Source of the DNA: DAITAZ01 sp036824045
Lineage (GTDB): Bacteria; Pseudomonadota; Gammaproteobacteria; Burkholderiales; Rhodocyclaceae
Assembly: GCA_036824045.1 (NCBI GenBank)
Contig: DAITAZ010000070.1
Coordinates: forward strand, 1 to 7,901
DNA length: 7,901 nt
Direction: 5' to 3'
Shown: positions 6,359 to 7,901 of the stretch, in pieces
Layout of the letters: each line of letters begins with the position of its first letter
How positions within the stretch are numbered: position 1 is the stretch's first letter
Translations under genes and position numbers: made by a program
The notes under the pieces: model-generated
Told to the model about the DNA's origin: nothing
The model's database searches: none
The model's input: the letters and a program-made list of their open reading frames with translations, nothing else

Positions 6359-6547
6359 GCGCGCCGCAGTCGGGCGCGCACGCACCCGTTTCCATCCCGT
6401 TCCCTGCCCGCCCCGCTGGCCGCTGCCAGAAAGTCGGGGCGGGCAACTCAGTGCGGATTAAGTGCTGGTTTAGCGCACCAGCCAAGAATCCGCAGCGATG
6501 CGCCCGACCATGCGTGGGGGCGCTTTCTCCACCCCGGGCGGCGGGTG
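6359..6547. other. Cluster of five potential hairpins between fccA and the 91-residue ORF
   Basis: Reading rightward: (a) GCGCGCC/GGCGCGC, 6359-6379, 7 bp with a 7-nt loop; (b) 6405-6445, an 11-bp outer stem continuing into a 5-bp inner stem, with loop CGCT and a one-sided AAAGT bulge; (c) 6452-6494, an 8-bp outer stem TGCGGATT/AATCCGCA, a 4x4 internal loop, a 6-bp inner stem GCTGGT/ACCAGC and a 7-nt loop; (d) 6500-6523, GCGCCC/GGGCGC around CCA/TGG with loop TGCG; (e) 6530-6547, CACCC/GGGTG. None has a proper U tract; (d) is followed only by TTTCTCC. No open reading frame here looks genuine. It may be the structured leader of the downstream gene, a non-coding RNA, or an intergenic palindromic repeat. 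No known RNA family was recognised. Confidence 0.45.
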
Positions 6548-6572
6548 TCCCCAGTGAGCGGAGGGCGATCCA

Positions 6573-6848
6573 GTGAGCGCGAACAGCGGGGAGTCCCGTT
6601 CCCCGGCAGTGCATCTGCGCCTCGTCGTGGGCGAGGGCGATGCCCAGGCCCAAGGGGGTGGGTGGGAGACCCTCGCCACCTTTGTGGTGGAGTTTCAGCG
6701 TCAGCGCAGCGACGAAGGCATCGCCCACCGCAGTCTGGTCCACCACGTTGAAGCCGACCGGAATGGCCAATGGCCCGGTCTGGTTGCCCGGCAACTGACC
6801 AACTGGATGCTCAACGCGTTGATGGGGCACACCCGCGGCGAGCGTTGA
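6573..6848 (+). CDS. Small protein of unknown function, GTG start
   Basis: I do not recognise this 91-residue protein. Its GTG start is preceded by GGAGGG (6560-6565) with a 7-nt spacer, and its codons keep the G/C-rich third positions of neighbouring genes, so it is probably real. It has no signal peptide, transmembrane segment or cysteine, so it is likely cytoplasmic. Visible parts are a strand-rich N-terminal half (VHLRLVVGEGD, 13-23, and WETLATFVVEFQRQRSDEG, 31-49), a central stretch with VHHVEADRNGQWPGL (56-70) and a probable helix (ARQLTNWMLNALMG). The alternation looks like a small folded alpha/beta domain and not a random translation. It lies downstream of the hairpin cluster and 276 nt before the phosphatase gene in the same direction. 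The overlapping minus-strand frame 6926-6330 is rich in Pro, Gly and Arg and looks like a shadow. Confidence 0.6.
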   Translation: MSANSGESRSPAVHLRLVVGEGDAQAQGGGWETLATFVVEFQRQRSDEGIAHRSLVHHVEADRNGQWPGLVARQLTNWMLNALMGHTRGER

Positions 6849-6900
6849 GGCGCACTGGTTCGGACCAGGTGCTCTCCGGGCGTCCGCCTGCCGAACGCTC
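6840..6900 (+). other. Possible three-way-junction RNA fold at the 3' end of the 91-residue ORF
   Basis: GAGCGTT (6840-6846) and AACGCTC (6894-6900) form a perfect 7-bp closing stem that includes the last codons and start of the stop codon. Inside are hairpin 6852-6872 (GCACTGGT, loop TCGG, ACCAG-G-TGC with one bulged G) and hairpin 6877-6890 (CGGGC, loop GTCC, GCCTG, one G-U pair). No T tract follows. It could stabilise the mRNA end or act in Rho-independent pausing, but this is inferred from pairing alone. Confidence 0.35.
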
Positions 6901-7124
6901 CTCCCCTCTGCCCCATGCCAGCGCAATCCCGCCGTGCTTCGGCCATCCGCGTGGCTGGATGCCCTTGGCGATTAACAACAAAGACGGGCTCCGGTAATTG
7001 GAATTTCATTGGTGCATAACCGGGCGCTCCCACCATGACTCACAAGTGGGAACCGAGTGATCGGCGAGCGCTGACGGCGGAACGTCGGGTGCTTGTGGAT
7101 GCCGCTATGGAGGAGGGTGTAGCC
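6849..7124 (+). other. 276-nt intergenic region before the phosphatase gene
   Basis: No gene is supported. Base composition shifts from GC-rich to more AT-rich near 6970. TTAACA (6972-6977) and GGTAAT (6993-6998), 15 bp apart, are a weak promoter candidate. An in-frame ATG at 7035 would extend the phosphatase by 30 residues but has no ribosome binding site. Confidence 0.3.
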
Positions 7125-7127
7125 ATG
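7111..7127 (+). promoter_or_regulatory. Shine-Dalgarno fixing the phosphatase start
   Basis: AGGAGG (7111-7116), within a longer GGAGGAGGG run, lies 8 nt before ATG 7125-7127. This, plus a signal peptide beginning there, favours 7125 over the in-frame ATGs at 7035 and 7107. Confidence 0.8.
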
Positions 7128-7901
7128 AGTTGCGCGGAAAGAGCCTTATTGTTGATCGCCGTGCTGCAGACATTTCCGATGCAAACGGCGCACGGCCAGG
7201 ATGAGCAGATCCATTGCGCGGGATTTGACCCGGCGCGATTGGAGGTGAAGCGGGAGCAAGGTCGCTGGCAAATCGCGGAAGGCAATAACCTGATCCGTGA
7301 TTTTGGTGATCGGAGAGGCGATGCAGAAAACGCCCTCGATGCGATCAAACGAAATGGATTTGACCACATCTGCTTTGAAAAGCGGCCGGATCAAATCCTG
7401 GTGCCCATTCCGGTCGCGTTGCCCAATACGACCGTCTTTGTCGTCCGCCATGCGGAAAAGGGCACGGATGTGGACGACCTCAAAGTGCCCCTGACGGCTG
7501 ATGGGGAAAAACGGGCCGAAACACTGGCGCGCATGCTCGAGAAATCGGGCGTTTCGGTGGTGTATTCGAGCGCAGGGCTGAGGAATGGCCAACTCGCGCC
7601 CTACACGCGAACCAGGGAAACGGTCAATAACTACGCCGACAAACACGGCATCCCGATTACCTACTACCGCTATGAGTTGGTGGCTGATCTTGCCGCCGAC
7701 ATCAAGGCAAAGCACTTCGGCAGGAAAGTACTCGTGGCCGGTCATTCAGACACGGTTCCGGAGTTGTTAAAAGCCCTGGGCGTGAAGTCCCCACCGTCAA
7801 TCGGCAACGAATTCGACAACCTCTTCGCAGTGACCGTGCGTCCAGACAAGGTGGTGAGTATGTCGCATTTGAAATACCCGATTGATCATGGGCTTTACGT
7901 G
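7125..7901 (+). CDS. Exported histidine phosphatase superfamily protein, 3' end outside window
   Basis: The frame is open for 259 codons up to the last base. Residues 1-25 (MSCAERALLLIAVLQTFPMQTAHGQ) look like a Sec signal peptide. Residues about 30-90 form a small module with Cys31 (HCAGFDP) and Cys83 (HICFEKRPD) around GRWQIAEGNNLIRDFG. From memory, similar modules (CxxFDP ... DFGS ... CFVGRP) occur in other secreted bacterial proteins, and the two cysteines could form a disulfide. A histidine phosphatase (phosphoglycerate-mutase-like) domain follows: VFVVRHAEKG (104-113, Arg108 and nucleophile His109), LTADGEKRAETLARML (123-138), VYSSAGLRNG (146-155), YTRTRET (160-166) and VLVAGHSDTVPELL (202-215, His207). 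The catalytic Arg/His residues are all present, so activity is likely. The substrate is unknown, and the export signal argues against a glycolytic role. The gene is lower in GC than its neighbours. Confidence 0.88.
   Translation, partial: MSCAERALLLIAVLQTFPMQTAHGQDEQIHCAGFDPARLEVKREQGRWQIAEGNNLIRDFGDRRGDAENALDAIKRNGFDHICFEKRPDQILVPIPVALPNTTVFVVRHAEKGTDVDDLKVPLTADGEKRAETLARMLEKSGVSVVYSSAGLRNGQLAPYTRTRETVNNYADKHGIPITYYRYELVADLAADIKAKHFGRKVLVAGHSDTVPELLKALGVKSPPSIGNEFDNLFAVTVRPDKVVSMSHLKYPIDHGLYV

Noticed and set aside
6440..6506. Integron attC site in the nested inverted repeats
   Set aside because: No RYYYAAC and GTTRRRY core sites flank the structure, and no integrase gene is present.
6330..6926. 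198-codon minus-strand open frame over the hairpin cluster and the 91-residue ORF
   Set aside because: Pro/Gly/Arg-rich translation without motifs and running through the strong inverted repeats. The plus-strand ORF has the better start signal and more protein-like content.
7146..7745. 199-codon minus-strand open frame opposite the phosphatase gene
   Set aside because: The plus-strand frame carries the histidine phosphatase motifs, a signal peptide and a strong ribosome binding site.

Overview
The window looks like chromosomal DNA from a GC-rich, sulfide-oxidising proteobacterium, probably gamma- or betaproteobacterial. The lineage is an inference. It rests on an EnvZ-type sensor kinase, a pxpBCA 5-oxoprolinase cluster and a periplasmic flavocytochrome c sulfide dehydrogenase pair. 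No rRNA, tRNA, transposase, CRISPR array or replication origin is visible.

Layout. (1) 1-1248, plus strand: a sensor histidine kinase whose 5' end lies outside the window. (2) 1297-3901, plus strand: pxpB, pxpC and pxpA, tightly packed (pxpB and pxpC overlap by 8 nt) and encoding all three parts of the ATP-dependent 5-oxoprolinase that recycles 5-oxoproline to glutamate. (3) 3902-4246: a 345-nt non-coding stretch with near-repeats, a 12-bp perfect palindrome and several small inverted repeats. It leads to a small membrane-anchored or secreted protein of 86 residues (4247-4507). (4) 4563-4597: a strong bidirectional terminator separating that gene from the convergent fccAB operon. (5) 6238-4615, minus strand: fccA (monoheme cytochrome c) then fccB (Tat-exported FAD protein), translationally coupled. 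Together they form periplasmic sulfide dehydrogenase, passing electrons from sulfide through FAD and a cysteine disulfide to haem c. (6) 6239-6572: a divergent regulatory region with an AT-rich promoter-like segment and perfect 6-bp inverted repeat next to fccA, then a run of five potential hairpins. (7) 6573-6848, plus strand: a 91-residue unrecognised protein with a GTG start and a good Shine-Dalgarno, its 3' end folding into a possible three-way junction. (8) 7125 to the window end, plus strand: an exported histidine-phosphatase-superfamily protein with an N-terminal cysteine-paired module, cut off at the window edge and clearly lower in GC than its neighbours.

The pxp and fcc units do unrelated jobs (glutamate salvage and sulfide oxidation), and the terminator between them indicates separate transcription. 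No obviously new multi-gene system is visible. The least explained parts are the hairpin cluster at 6359-6547, the two small unknown proteins, and the lower-GC exported phosphatase.
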